Both the position numbers and the translations under genes were made by a program. DNA of 35,858 nucleotides from Acidobacteriota bacterium (lineage in GTDB: Bacteria > Acidobacteriota > Terriglobia > Bryobacterales > Bryobacteraceae): positions 1 through 35,858 of the forward strand of contig SYLY01000294.1 of NCBI GenBank assembly GCA_005808475.1, in the 5' to 3' direction. This document shows, piece after piece, positions 24,023 through 32,221 of the stretch (positions within the stretch are counted from its first letter, which is position 1; the number at the start of each line of letters is the position of its first letter). A model generated the notes under the pieces. That model did not search any database, was not told the DNA's origin, and worked only from the letters and a program-made list of their open reading frames with translations.

Positions 24023-24432
24023 GAACCGGGCGTCCGGTTCTCGAGCCAAGCCTTGTACTCGCCGGCCACTTTCTCGAGGTTATGCCACACGGCGGGATCG
24101 GCGAACATCTTGCGGACGCCGGGAACGATCGGTTCCACCCGGGCCCAGCACAACAGCAGTTCCCGTCCACTTTCGAAAAACAGGTCGGCGTTGAGCACGC
24201 CAGAGGCGACGAAACTCGCCACCATTTCCCAGTAGCCGATCACCATGCGCATGGACGCATCTTCGTCGGAACCCGGCGGGCACAGGGCCGCGACATCTTC
24301 CATCGAAGACACGTGGAACTTCGCGGTGAACCAGGAGCGCGCCTTGCGCAAGCGCTCCTCCCGCCTCATGTCGTAGAGGCGCAGGACCAGATTGACGTCG
24401 TCGTAGGTTGCCGTTGGGGCGGATCTTGCCAT
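23983..24432 (-). CDS. DUF4760-like helical protein
   Basis: This 149-residue protein is all-helical and Trp-rich (MVIGYWEMVASFVASGVLN, ESGRELLLCWARVEPIVPG, AEYKAWLENR). The pattern, in which a helix with YWE is followed by GVLNADLFFE and a W-containing helix, resembles the DUF4760 family; function unknown. No membrane segment is obvious. A weak ribosome site (GGAAG) precedes the ATG. It is the last gene of the radical SAM operon, 13 bases after the 255-residue unknown gene, and its 3' end overlaps tsaE by 40 bases. Confidence 0.7.
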   Translation of the reverse strand: MARSAPTATYDDVNLVLRLYDMRREERLRKARSWFTAKFHVSSMEDVAALCPPGSDEDASMRMVIGYWEMVASFVASGVLNADLFFESGRELLLCWARVEPIVPGVRKMFADPAVWHNLEKVAGEYKAWLENRTPGSYEAFRARISNVR

Positions 24433-24445
24433 AGAGGCTTCCAGG

Positions 24446-25213
24446 TTAGCGCTTGACCAGCAGACGTTTCCACACCGGTTGCTTGGGAGGACGCACGCCG
24501 AAGATAGCGAGCCAGGGTTCGGCCGCCGCGTGGTCCAACGGCTTGGTGTCGCGAATGGCGGCGTCGGCCTCGCGCACACGGCAGAAATGGTCGACCTCGT
24601 ACCAGCTTCCCGCCAACCCCCGGTCGACGGCCACGCGATTGGCCCACGTCATACGGCCATCGATGACGTCGATGTAGCTCCGGAACGGCGTCGGCTGGGC
24701 GGGGATCGCCGCGCGCACGGCCTCCGAAAGACCGGCGGCGTTGTCGCGCACGATGGTGGCGGTCCAGTTGTCGAGCTTGACGCGAAGCAGTTCGGCGGCT
24801 CGCTCGCGGGCTTTGGTGTGCGTGTCCTCCGACATGCGGGTCATCAGCGCCGCCTTGGCCGGTGGATAGGGAAAGGTCTCGAACCAGACCGCCTGCCGTT
24901 CGAGCGCGGTCAGTTCCTCGAGCGCCTCGATGAAGGTCTCGAGGTCGAGCGTGCCGGCGTCGCGCGGTTTCCACCCCGCTGCGTCCAGGATCCGTGGACG
25001 CATGCCGAGCAGAAACTCGCGTTCCACCGCAGGCGGGATGTCGGGAAAGTCGCGCAGCCCCGCCAGCAGGGCGCGGAACTGCTCCTCGCCGCCGCCGTAG
25101 CTCTCGACCAGCCGGCGCAACGGCGGCGCGAACATGCGGACCAGATAAAGCCAGCCCTCGGGTTTGTTCGCCTTGCAATCCGGAATCATGTCGAAGCAGG
25201 TGTAGATACTCAA
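24446..25213 (-). CDS. Conserved-looking protein of unknown function, coupled to the radical SAM gene
   Basis: This 255-residue protein starts at TTG overlapping the radical SAM stop (TTGA), so it is translated with it. I do not recognise the family. The N-terminus has two cysteines in YTCFDMIPDCKANKPEGW, then mixed helical sequence with DLETFIEALEELTALERQAVWFETF and a basic C-terminal end (PPKQPVWKRLLVKR). There is no signal peptide or transmembrane segment. Codon use is like the neighbours. The close coupling suggests it is a substrate, regulator or partner of the radical SAM enzyme. Confidence 0.7.
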   Translation of the reverse strand: MSIYTCFDMIPDCKANKPEGWLYLVRMFAPPLRRLVESYGGGEEQFRALLAGLRDFPDIPPAVEREFLLGMRPRILDAAGWKPRDAGTLDLETFIEALEELTALERQAVWFETFPYPPAKAALMTRMSEDTHTKARERAAELLRVKLDNWTATIVRDNAAGLSEAVRAAIPAQPTPFRSYIDVIDGRMTWANRVAVDRGLAGSWYEVDHFCRVREADAAIRDTKPLDHAAAEPWLAIFGVRPPKQPVWKRLLVKR

Positions 25214-26094
25214 ATCGATCGCTCCTCGAATTTCGCCGGGTTAGCGGCGAGCCAGCCGAACCCTTCGGGTCCGATGCCGAATTGGCGGCCGCGGGCGCTG
25301 GCGGCGGACCGGATCCGCTCGACGACCTCCCCCTGGAAATCGGGGCGGTGCCATTCGGCGAAGCCCCGGTGCGCGGACACCTTTTCGCCTTGCGGGCGCG
25401 TGGTGGCGCCATGTTTCTTCACTTCGCGGGTGTGGAAGGGGTCGCCCACCAGGTTCTCGGCGGACGCGTCCATGGCGGCGTTGGCAAGCGTCTCCGGGTC
25501 GCACGGGAGCAGCGGCGCCAGGGTCGCAAAGGCGCGAATCCCCGCCTCCCGCAGCGCGCGCAGCACGCGCAGACGCTCTTCGAACGGCGCGCAGTGCGGT
25601 TCATACCAGCGGCGCACGTCTTCCCTTTCGGTGGTCAGCGAGAAGCTGACGCGGACATCGGTCTTTGCGGCAAGCGCCAGGATCAACGGCAGGTCGCGAA
25701 GGATCAGCGGTCCGCGCGTCTGGAATACGAACAACCGCGGCGGTTTGTTCGCCAGGGCCCGCAGAATGGGCGGCATGGCGAGCCGCGCCGCTTCGGCCGG
25801 CTGATAGGGATCCACCAGCGGAGAGCAGTACACCAGTTCGTTGCCGCGGAGATCGCGCTCGAGGAGTTCCGCCGCGTTGCTCTTGAATGTGGTGAACTGG
25901 CCCCATCGGAGCCAATCCTCCCGCTTCAGCCCGCCGTACATTCGCATGGTGGGCACGTAGCAGTAGGTGCAGCCGAAGGTGCAGTTCCGCGCCGGCGTCA
26001 GAGAATGCGTGAACCCCGCCGAGGCGATGAATCCCGTCGTGCGGCTGAGAATGGTCGACGACGGTTCCGACAGGATCTGGAACCTGTCCGCCAC
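25210..26094 (-). CDS. SPL family radical SAM protein
   Basis: This 294-residue protein binds a 4Fe-4S cluster through CTFGCTYC (CxxxCxxC, near residues 38-45). It resembles spore photoproduct lyase-type proteins of non-spore-formers (PA0069 family): SPLVDPYQPAEAA, FVFQTRGPLILRDLPLI, and FSLTTEREDVRRWYEP are characteristic. The activity of this subgroup is not established; DNA repair is a guess from the name-giving family. The GTG start directly follows an in-frame TAG. A hairpin (26113-26131) lies 18 bases upstream, followed by the microprotein stop. It is coupled to the 255-residue unknown protein. Confidence 0.88.
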   Translation of the reverse strand: MADRFQILSEPSSTILSRTTGFIASAGFTHSLTPARNCTFGCTYCYVPTMRMYGGLKREDWLRWGQFTTFKSNAAELLERDLRGNELVYCSPLVDPYQPAEAARLAMPPILRALANKPPRLFVFQTRGPLILRDLPLILALAAKTDVRVSFSLTTEREDVRRWYEPHCAPFEERLRVLRALREAGIRAFATLAPLLPCDPETLANAAMDASAENLVGDPFHTREVKKHGATTRPQGEKVSAHRGFAEWHRPDFQGEVVERIRSAASARGRQFGIGPEGFGWLAANPAKFEERSI

Positions 26095-26112
26095 GGGCTA
26101 GCGCCCGCAACC

Positions 26113-26131
26113 GCCGGGCCCACGGCCCGGC
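26113..26131. other. GC-rich hairpin between microprotein and radical SAM gene
   Basis: GCCGGGCC and GGCCCGGC form a perfect 8-base stem with a 3-base CAC loop in the 48-base gap upstream of the radical SAM start. There is no T-run. It may attenuate, or stabilise an mRNA end. Confidence 0.4.
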
Positions 26132-26142
26132 CAGGAAGGACC

Positions 26143-26217
26143 TCAACCACCGCCGCCGGAATTTCGCACCAGCAGAAACATGACGGCGAACACTGCGATA
26201 ATTGCCGCGATTTCCAT
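26143..26217 (-). CDS. Candidate 24-residue single-span membrane microprotein
   Basis: This short frame encodes a hydrophobic helix (MEIAAIIAVFAVMFLLV), then RNS and a GGGG end. It is the first frame downstream of the divergent promoter region shared with the APC transporter. A near-consensus TATCAT box on the minus strand (26235-26230) lies 12 bases before the ATG. The radical SAM gene follows 48 bases later with no other promoter, so this peptide would lead that operon. The frame is too short to be significant by itself; support comes from the membrane-helix pattern and the placement. Confidence 0.4.
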   Translation of the reverse strand: MEIAAIIAVFAVMFLLVRNSGGGG

Positions 26218-26237
26218 GGCTCTCGATTCATGATACC

Positions 26238-26265
26238 TTGACGCGGACCCGCCATGCGCTACGAT
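26238..26265 (+). promoter_or_regulatory. Promoter of the APC transporter-folC-plsC run, predicted leaderless
   Basis: TTGACG (26238-26243) and TACGAT (26260-26265) are separated by 16 bases. Transcription would begin about 7 bases later, at the A of ATG 26272. It is the clearest two-box promoter in the window that leads straight into a start codon. Confidence 0.55.
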
Positions 26266-26271
26266 GGCTCG

Positions 26272-27573
26272 ATGCTTCGGCGCGAACTCGGGCTGCGCGA
26301 TCTGGTGCTGTTCAACATCGCCGCCGTGATCGGCATTCGATGGCTGGCCGCCGCGGCCCACGCCGGGCCGGGCAGCATCTCGCTCTGGCTGATCGCCGCC
26401 GCTCTCTTCTTCGTGCCTTCGGCCTCGGTGGTGGCGGAACTCTCGCGGCGGCATCCGGACGAGGGCGGGCTCTACCTGTGGACGCGATCGGCGTTCGGAC
26501 CCTGGCACGGATTTCTGTGCGGCTACTGCTACTGGATCAACAATCTCTTTTACTTTCCAAGCCTGGTGCTGGCGGGCGTTGCGATGTCGGTGTCGCTCGC
26601 CGGTACCGGGCACGCCGCGCTCGCCGGCGACCGGGTGTTCGTCGTGGGCGCGTCGATCGCCGCGATCGCCGCGATCACCGCCGCCAACGCGCTCGGGCTG
26701 GGCGTTGCCAAGTGGATCGGCAACGTGGGCGGAGCGGCCACCTACGCGGCCGGCGCGATTCTGATCGCCGCCGCCACCGCGGTTTGGTGGACGCAGGGAC
26801 CGCGCACCCGCTTCGACATCGCGCCCCGGCTCGAATGGGACAAGCTCAATTTCTGGCCCCAGATCGCGTTCGCGTTCGGCGGATTGGAACTGAGCGCGTT
26901 CCTCGGCGGCGAGATCCGGGACGCGGCGCGCAACGTTCGGCGCGCGGCTTGGATCGGTGGAACGGCCATCGCGCTGTTCTACGTGGCCGGCACGGCGGCG
27001 ATGCTCACCATCCTTCCATCGGACCGGATCAGCGAAGTGAACGGGCTGACGCAGGCGGGCGAGGAAGCGTCCCGCGTGCTGGGATCGCCCTGGCCGGGGC
27101 TGGTATTGGCGGTGTGCGTTACGCTGGGGGTGGCAGGGCAGCTTGGCGCATGGATGGGCGGATCGGCGCGTCTGCCGCTCGTGCTCGGCATGGACCGGTA
27201 CATGCCGGAGGCGTTCGCGCGGCTCCACCCGCGATGGGGAACTCCGGTGCTCGCACTGGCCGTGCAAGCCGCGCTGTGCGCCGTTTTCCTCATCGCGATG
27301 CAACTCGGCGATTCCATGAGAACCGGGTATCAGTTGCTGGTGGACATGACGGTGATCACCTATTTCATCCCATTCCTCTATCTGTTCCTGGCCGGATGGA
27401 AGGCGGGTTCGCGCGCGGCGGCGGCGAGCGGCCTGTTCGTCACCGCCGCCGCGATCCTGCTATCGTTCGCACCGCCCGGGGAGACAACTTCCATCTGGCT
27501 GTTCGAAGCCAAGCTGCTAGGAGGAACCGCGCTCCTGCTGGCCGCGGCCAGATGGTGGTTCGTCACGCGATGA
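26272..27573 (+). CDS. APC superfamily amino acid permease
   Basis: This 433-residue inner-membrane transporter has about 12 hydrophobic helices. The first begins LGLRDLVLFNIAAVIGIRWLA, the APC helix 1 with a broken middle; FAFGGLELSAFLGGEIRDAARN matches helix 6 and its following loop. The substrate is probably an amino acid or polyamine. ATG 26254 would add six residues but lies upstream of the -10 box; 26272 coincides with the predicted transcription start and gives the usual MLRRELGLRDL beginning. The stop overlaps the folC start (ATGA). Confidence 0.9.
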   Translation: MLRRELGLRDLVLFNIAAVIGIRWLAAAAHAGPGSISLWLIAAALFFVPSASVVAELSRRHPDEGGLYLWTRSAFGPWHGFLCGYCYWINNLFYFPSLVLAGVAMSVSLAGTGHAALAGDRVFVVGASIAAIAAITAANALGLGVAKWIGNVGGAATYAAGAILIAAATAVWWTQGPRTRFDIAPRLEWDKLNFWPQIAFAFGGLELSAFLGGEIRDAARNVRRAAWIGGTAIALFYVAGTAAMLTILPSDRISEVNGLTQAGEEASRVLGSPWPGLVLAVCVTLGVAGQLGAWMGGSARLPLVLGMDRYMPEAFARLHPRWGTPVLALAVQAALCAVFLIAMQLGDSMRTGYQLLVDMTVITYFIPFLYLFLAGWKAGSRAAAASGLFVTAAAILLSFAPPGETTSIWLFEAKLLGGTALLLAAARWWFVTR

Positions 27574-28832
27574 TCGCCTATCCGGAGTCGGTTCAATATC
27601 TCTACGCGCTCGGGAACGAGATCAAATCGTCCAAGCTGGGATTGGAACGGATCTCGGCTCTGATGGCGGCGATGGACCATCCCGAGCTCGCCTTTCGCGT
27701 GGTGCACGTGGCGGGGACCAACGGCAAGGGCTCCACCTGCGCGATGATCGAGCGCGCGGTGCGAGAGGCGGGCCACCGCACCGGGCTCTACACGTCGCCC
27801 CACCTGGTGGAGCCCACCGAGCGGATTCGCATCGGCGGACGGGATCTGTCGCGCGAGGAGTTCACCGCGGCGTTCGAGGTGGTGCGCAGCGTCGCGTCCC
27901 GGCTGCTGGACGAAGGCGTCATCGACATGCACCCCACCTACTTCGAGACGGTCACGGCCATGGCGTTCCACGCCTTCCGCCAGGCGGGCGTCGAGTGGGC
28001 CGTGGTGGAGGTGGGGCTCGGCGGGCGGCTGGACGCGACCAATGTCGTCCGGCCGGCACTGGCCGTCATCACACCCGTGGACTTCGATCACGAGGCGTGG
28101 CTCGGATCTAGCCTGGACGCGATTGCCGGGGAGAAGGCGGGCATCCTGAAGCACGGCGCGCCCGCCGTGATCGCGCCGCAGCACCCCGAAGCGATGAGGC
28201 GGATCGAGCGGGAGGCGGCCGCTGCCGGCGTCCGATTGGCCGTGCCAGGAGCGTCCGCGGTCTCTGGCGTCCGCATCGATGCATTCAGGAGCCGGTTCCA
28301 CGCGTTCGGACTGAATATCGACTGTCCGCTGGCGGGCGAGCATCAGGTGATGAACGCGCTGACAGCGGTCACCGCGTTACGCGAACTCGGCGTGGCGGGC
28401 GGCGCGATCGAGAAGGGAATCGCCGCCGCGAGTTGGCCCGGCCGCCTGGAGCGCGTGGCGCGGAACCCCGATATCATTCTGGACGGCGCGCACAATCCTT
28501 CTGGGGTTCGAGCCTTGGCGGCCTACATCCGGCGGTTCTTCGGCGGCAGGCGCGTCTGGCTGATCTATGGAACCATGCGCGACAAGAGCGTGGAAGAGAT
28601 CGGCGACATGCTGTCTCCCGTGGCCTCCGAAGTGATCCTCACCGCGCCCGATTCCCCGCGCGCCCTGCGGCCGGAAGCGCTGTTGCCGCTGTTCGATCAC
28701 CCGAACGTGCGCACCGCCCCGAACCTGGGCGAGGCGCTGGCGATCGCGCGCGAGGCGGCCGCCGGGGATGTGGTGTTCATCACGGGGTCGCTGTACCTGG
28801 TGGGGGAGGCGCGGCCGCTGTTCGTACAATAG
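27570..28832 (+). CDS. folC: Folylpolyglutamate synthase / dihydrofolate synthase FolC
   Basis: This 420-residue Mur-ligase-like enzyme joins glutamate to dihydropteroate and extends folate polyglutamate tails. It shows the P-loop HVAGTNGKGSTCAMIE (about 48-63), TSPHLVEPTERI, EVGLGGRLDATN, VDFDHEAWLGSS, GEHQVMNALTA and DGAHNPSG. Length is normal. The ATG overlaps the APC stop. The frame upstream of it is the shadow of the transporter. It is followed by plsC after 7 bases. Confidence 0.95.
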   Translation: MIAYPESVQYLYALGNEIKSSKLGLERISALMAAMDHPELAFRVVHVAGTNGKGSTCAMIERAVREAGHRTGLYTSPHLVEPTERIRIGGRDLSREEFTAAFEVVRSVASRLLDEGVIDMHPTYFETVTAMAFHAFRQAGVEWAVVEVGLGGRLDATNVVRPALAVITPVDFDHEAWLGSSLDAIAGEKAGILKHGAPAVIAPQHPEAMRRIEREAAAAGVRLAVPGASAVSGVRIDAFRSRFHAFGLNIDCPLAGEHQVMNALTAVTALRELGVAGGAIEKGIAAASWPGRLERVARNPDIILDGAHNPSGVRALAAYIRRFFGGRRVWLIYGTMRDKSVEEIGDMLSPVASEVILTAPDSPRALRPEALLPLFDHPNVRTAPNLGEALAIAREAAAGDVVFITGSLYLVGEARPLFVQ

Positions 28833-28839
28833 GAGATCC

Positions 28840-29568
28840 ATGCCGCTCTGGCGGAAGATCCGCACCTACGTCATCACCCCCCCGTTTTCCGCGTTCTGCT
28901 TCACGATGTTCTGGGTGTGCGGAATGTTGGTCCACCGGTTCGACCCCAAGCTGCGGGGAATGTATCTGGTCGGGTGGTTCTGGTCCACGCTGTTGATCCG
29001 CACGGCAGGAATCCGCATCGTGAAACGGGGATTCGAGGGACTTTCGCCAGTCGAACCGTACGTGTTCGTCTCCAACCACTTGAGCTTGGCGGACACCCCT
29101 CTCATGTACGCATGCCTGCCGGGGCCGTTCCGGTTCCTGGCCAAGGAATCGCTGATGAAGGTGCCGATCATCGGCGGCCACTTGCGGCGGGCGGGTCACA
29201 TCTCGGTGGCCCGGGACGACGCGCGCTCCGCGGTGAAGAGCCTCGCCGACGCCGGCAAGGTGCTCGAATCGGGGGATGCCTCGATTCTGGTGTTCGCCGA
29301 GGGGAGCCGGGCCGAAGGAGACACAAGGGCTTTCAAGGGAGGCGCATCGCATCTGGCGATCAAGTCGGGCAAGACGGTGGTTCCGTTGGCGCTGTCCGGC
29401 ACGAACGAGGTGATGCCGAAGGGGGCGCATCTGCTGCGGCCGGGGACTATCTGGATTTCGGCGGGAACGCCGGCGCCGACGGCGGGAATGACCGCGCGCG
29501 ACCGGGACGTCCTGACGGAGCGACTGCAAGAGTCGGTTGCGGCGCTGCTGGCGTCGATCCGGACCTAA
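28840..29568 (+). CDS. plsC: 1-acyl-sn-glycerol-3-phosphate acyltransferase (PlsC family)
   Basis: This 242-residue membrane-associated enzyme transfers the second acyl chain to make phosphatidic acid. It has the catalytic NHLSLAD (HX4D) near residue 78 and a variant of the FPEGTR motif, FAEGSRAEG. An N-terminal hydrophobic helix (FSAFCFTMFWVCGMLV) anchors it. AGGAG at 28831-28835 is a good ribosome site 4 bases before the ATG; a TACAAT box (28825-28830) overlaps the folC stop and could also drive it. The stop TAA is soon followed by the convergent MATE gene end. Confidence 0.92.
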   Translation: MPLWRKIRTYVITPPFSAFCFTMFWVCGMLVHRFDPKLRGMYLVGWFWSTLLIRTAGIRIVKRGFEGLSPVEPYVFVSNHLSLADTPLMYACLPGPFRFLAKESLMKVPIIGGHLRRAGHISVARDDARSAVKSLADAGKVLESGDASILVFAEGSRAEGDTRAFKGGASHLAIKSGKTVVPLALSGTNEVMPKGAHLLRPGTIWISAGTPAPTAGMTARDRDVLTERLQESVAALLASIRT

Positions 29569-29584
29569 CTAATACCGGCGATCG

Positions 29585-30976
29585 TCACACTTTGGCGAGC
29601 TTCCAGCTTCCCCGGCGGAAGAAAAAGTACGACGCCGCGGCGAGCGCGAACTCGGCAACCGGCACCGCGGTGAATACGCCAGACGGACCCATGGCGGCCG
29701 TTCGAGCCAGCGTCCATGCAAGCGGCAACTGGAACAACCAGTAGCAGCACAAGTTGATGCGCGTCGGCGTGGAGGTGTCGCCCGCTCCGTTGAACGACTG
29801 CACCAGGACCATGCCCCACGCGTAGAATCCGTAACCGTAGCTGAAGATCTTCAGGCAACTCACGGCCACGGGCGCGACGCCGGAGTCGGCGGTGAACAGT
29901 CCGATCAAGGGCGCCGCCAACAGCACGAACACCACGCCCAGGCTGCCGAGGAAGACCATGTTGTACAGCCCGCACAGCATCACCGACTTCTCGGCGCGGC
30001 CGGGTTGGCGCGCGCCGAGGTTCTGGCCCACCAACGTCGCCGCCGCGTTGCTGAGACCCCAGGCGGGCAGGATGGTAAACACGATGATGCGGATCGCGAT
30101 GGTGTAGCCGGCGATCGCGGTGGCGCCGAACGTGGCTACGATTCGCATCAGGCCCAGCCAACTCGCTGTCGGCACCAGATACTGCAGCGTCGCCGGCGCC
30201 GCGATGGCGGTCAGCGAGCGCATCAGCGGCCAATCCGGAGTCCAATGATGGGCGCGGAGCCGGATCGCGCGATGTCCGCGGATCAAGTGCCACAATCCGT
30301 AAAGCGCGCCTACCGTGCGGCCAGTGGACGTGGCGATGGCCGCGCCCGTCACGCCGAACGCGGGGACCGGTCCCCACCCGAAGATGAACAGCGGGTCGAG
30401 CACCATGTTCACCGCGTTGCCGATCCACAAGGCTCGCATCGCCAGGACGGCGTCGCCCGCGCCTCGGAAGATCGCGTTGAACAGAAAGAGCATCACCACC
30501 GACGGCACGCAGAACAACATGATCCGCGCGAACGAGCCTCCATATTCGGCCAACTCGTCCGAGCCCGTCATCGTACGCAGCAGGAAAGGCGCGGCCAGCC
30601 CGGACGAAACGCCGATCGCTCCCGCCACCGTCACTCCCAGCAACACAGCCTGCGCCGCGGCCCGGCACGCCGCTTCAGGGTCCTTCTCTCCGATGCGGCG
30701 CGCGACCGTGGCCGTGGCGGCGACGCTCAATCCCATCGCCACACCGAACACGATCGCGTACATCGACTCGGTGACGCCGACCGTCGCCACCGCCTGGTCG
30801 CCCAGACGCGCGACCCAGAAGATGTCGACGACGGTGAACAGCGACTCCATCGCCATTTCGAGCACCATCGGTACGGCAAGCAGAACGATCGCCTTGGACA
30901 GCGAGCCGGTGGTGTAGTCGCGTTCGGCGCCGCGCAACGACTCCAATATCGCGGAAAACCATTCCCGCACTGACAT
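29585..30976 (-). CDS. MATE family multidrug/toxin efflux transporter
   Basis: This 463-residue inner-membrane antiporter has about 12 transmembrane helices arranged as two similar halves (AIVLLAVPMVLEMAMESLF in the first, LTAIAAPATLQYLVPTASW in the second), as in NorM/DinF proteins. It exports cationic drugs or metabolites using Na+ or H+. The start has a ribosome site AGAGG (30987-30983) 6 bases upstream of the ATG. It is separated by about 160 bases from the PQQ-like gene, so it may have its own promoter. That gap contains a 12-base palindrome and a short hydrophobic frame. Confidence 0.93.
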   Translation of the reverse strand: MSVREWFSAILESLRGAERDYTTGSLSKAIVLLAVPMVLEMAMESLFTVVDIFWVARLGDQAVATVGVTESMYAIVFGVAMGLSVAATATVARRIGEKDPEAACRAAAQAVLLGVTVAGAIGVSSGLAAPFLLRTMTGSDELAEYGGSFARIMLFCVPSVVMLFLFNAIFRGAGDAVLAMRALWIGNAVNMVLDPLFIFGWGPVPAFGVTGAAIATSTGRTVGALYGLWHLIRGHRAIRLRAHHWTPDWPLMRSLTAIAAPATLQYLVPTASWLGLMRIVATFGATAIAGYTIAIRIIVFTILPAWGLSNAAATLVGQNLGARQPGRAEKSVMLCGLYNMVFLGSLGVVFVLLAAPLIGLFTADSGVAPVAVSCLKIFSYGYGFYAWGMVLVQSFNGAGDTSTPTRINLCCYWLFQLPLAWTLARTAAMGPSGVFTAVPVAEFALAAASYFFFRRGSWKLAKV

Positions 30977-31063
30977 GATGGACCTCTTGTACTCGAGTTT
31001 GATGGCCTGGAATTCGGGCGCGGGCGGTACGCGAATCCGTACTGCCGGTGCGCGCCTGGACGG

Positions 31064-31120
31064 TTAGCGGCGCATGAAGTCGAATACAATGATCATGATC
31101 AAACAGGCTAGCACAACCAT
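31064..31120 (-). CDS. Possible 18-residue hydrophobic peptide upstream of MATE gene
   Basis: The frame reads MVVLACLIMIIVFDFMRR. It is hydrophobic with a basic end, like a minimal membrane peptide. It has no ribosome site and no TANNNT box close to its start, so this is weak. It contains the palindrome at 31090-31101, which may be the real reason for its sequence. Confidence 0.15.
   Translation of the reverse strand: MVVLACLIMIIVFDFMRR
31090..31101. promoter_or_regulatory. 12-base perfect palindrome upstream of MATE gene
   Basis: TGATCATGATCA is a perfect inverted repeat, AT-rich compared with its surroundings, in the 162-base gap between the PQQ-like gene and the MATE gene. It could be an operator for efflux control. 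No regulator gene is adjacent. Confidence 0.3.
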
Positions 31121-31138
31121 GAGGTGGTGCGCAATGGG

Positions 31139-32221
31139 TCAGCCACCGAAACAGTAGAGTTTGCCGTCCTGCGTGCCAATGACGATTCGGCCACCCGCCA
31201 CGGCGGGAGACGCGGAAACGGGAGCGCCGGCATCGAATTCCCAGACCGGTTTGCCAGTGTTCACGTCGAGCACGTAGAAGCGCCCGTCGTTGGAACCGAA
31301 GAACACGCGCGAGTCCGCCACGGCGGGCGAGGACTCGATCCGCGCCTTGGTCATGAACGACCACAGTTCCTTGCCGGTCTTGGCGTCCAGGCAGTGGAGC
31401 ATCTTGTCGCGGCCGCCGAGCAGCACCTTGCCGCCGGAGAGCGCCGCCGATGAGTAATAAGGGAACTTGCGCTGCGGATGCTCGTAACTCCAGGCGATCT
31501 TCTTCTTCGCCATGTCGACGGCCAGCACGCGGTTATCGTACGTTCCGAAGTAGGCGAAGCCGTTCGCGAGGGCCGGCGACGCGCCGATGTAGGCGCCGGA
31601 GTCGACCTCGTACACCTGTTGGCCGTCGGAGACGCGGATGGCGCGAAAGTTCTCGTCGCAGCCGGAGACGTACGTGATTCCGTCCATCACCCCGGGCGTG
31701 CAATGCACCGGACCTTGCGTGCGAAACGACCACGCTTCCTTGCCCGTCTTGACGTCGATGGCGTAGAGGTTCTCGTCGTACGATCCGATCAGCACGCGGC
31801 CGCCCGAGACCACGGGAGAGGACTTGATCTCCGACGATGCCTTGAACTTCCAGACTCCCTTTCCGTCCGCGGCGTTGACGGCATGGACCGTGCCGTTGAG
31901 ATCGCCGGCAAACACCAGTCCGTCCGCGACCGCCGGAGACGACTCGCCGATCTCGCCATCCGTCTTGTACCTCCATCGAACCTTGCCCGTGGCGAGATCG
32001 AGCGACACCAGTTCGCTCGCGTGCGTTCCGACGTAGACGGCGCCGCCCACGATCGCGGCGGACGACTCGATGGCGTCGCCGGCCTCCCACGTCCAGACGA
32101 CCTTCAACTGCTTCGGAACGGCGGCGGTGGTCAAGCCGGTGAGCCGGGGATTTCCGCGGAACTGCGGCCAGTCCTGCGAGAGGGCCACGCCCGCGATCAG
32201 CAGGGGAATCAGTAAGCGCAT
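31139..32221 (-). CDS. Secreted PQQ-like beta-propeller repeat protein
   Basis: This 360-residue protein has a signal peptide (MRLLIPLLIAGVALSQ) and eight or so propeller blades. Most contain SSPAVADGxVFxGxxxGxxxAxDxxTGKxxW, as in PQQ-dependent dehydrogenases and BamB. It begins DWPQFRGNPRLTG, common in Planctomycetes and Acidobacteriota secreted propellers. No PQQ ligands are clear and there is no cytochrome domain, so a binding or scaffold role is as likely as an enzyme. GGAGA (32233-32229) is a ribosome site 7 bases before the ATG. It overlaps the alcohol dehydrogenase gene by 13 bases. Confidence 0.88.
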   Translation of the reverse strand: MRLLIPLLIAGVALSQDWPQFRGNPRLTGLTTAAVPKQLKVVWTWEAGDAIESSAAIVGGAVYVGTHASELVSLDLATGKVRWRYKTDGEIGESSPAVADGLVFAGDLNGTVHAVNAADGKGVWKFKASSEIKSSPVVSGGRVLIGSYDENLYAIDVKTGKEAWSFRTQGPVHCTPGVMDGITYVSGCDENFRAIRVSDGQQVYEVDSGAYIGASPALANGFAYFGTYDNRVLAVDMAKKKIAWSYEHPQRKFPYYSSAALSGGKVLLGGRDKMLHCLDAKTGKELWSFMTKARIESSPAVADSRVFFGSNDGRFYVLDVNTGKPVWEFDAGAPVSASPAVAGGRIVIGTQDGKLYCFGG

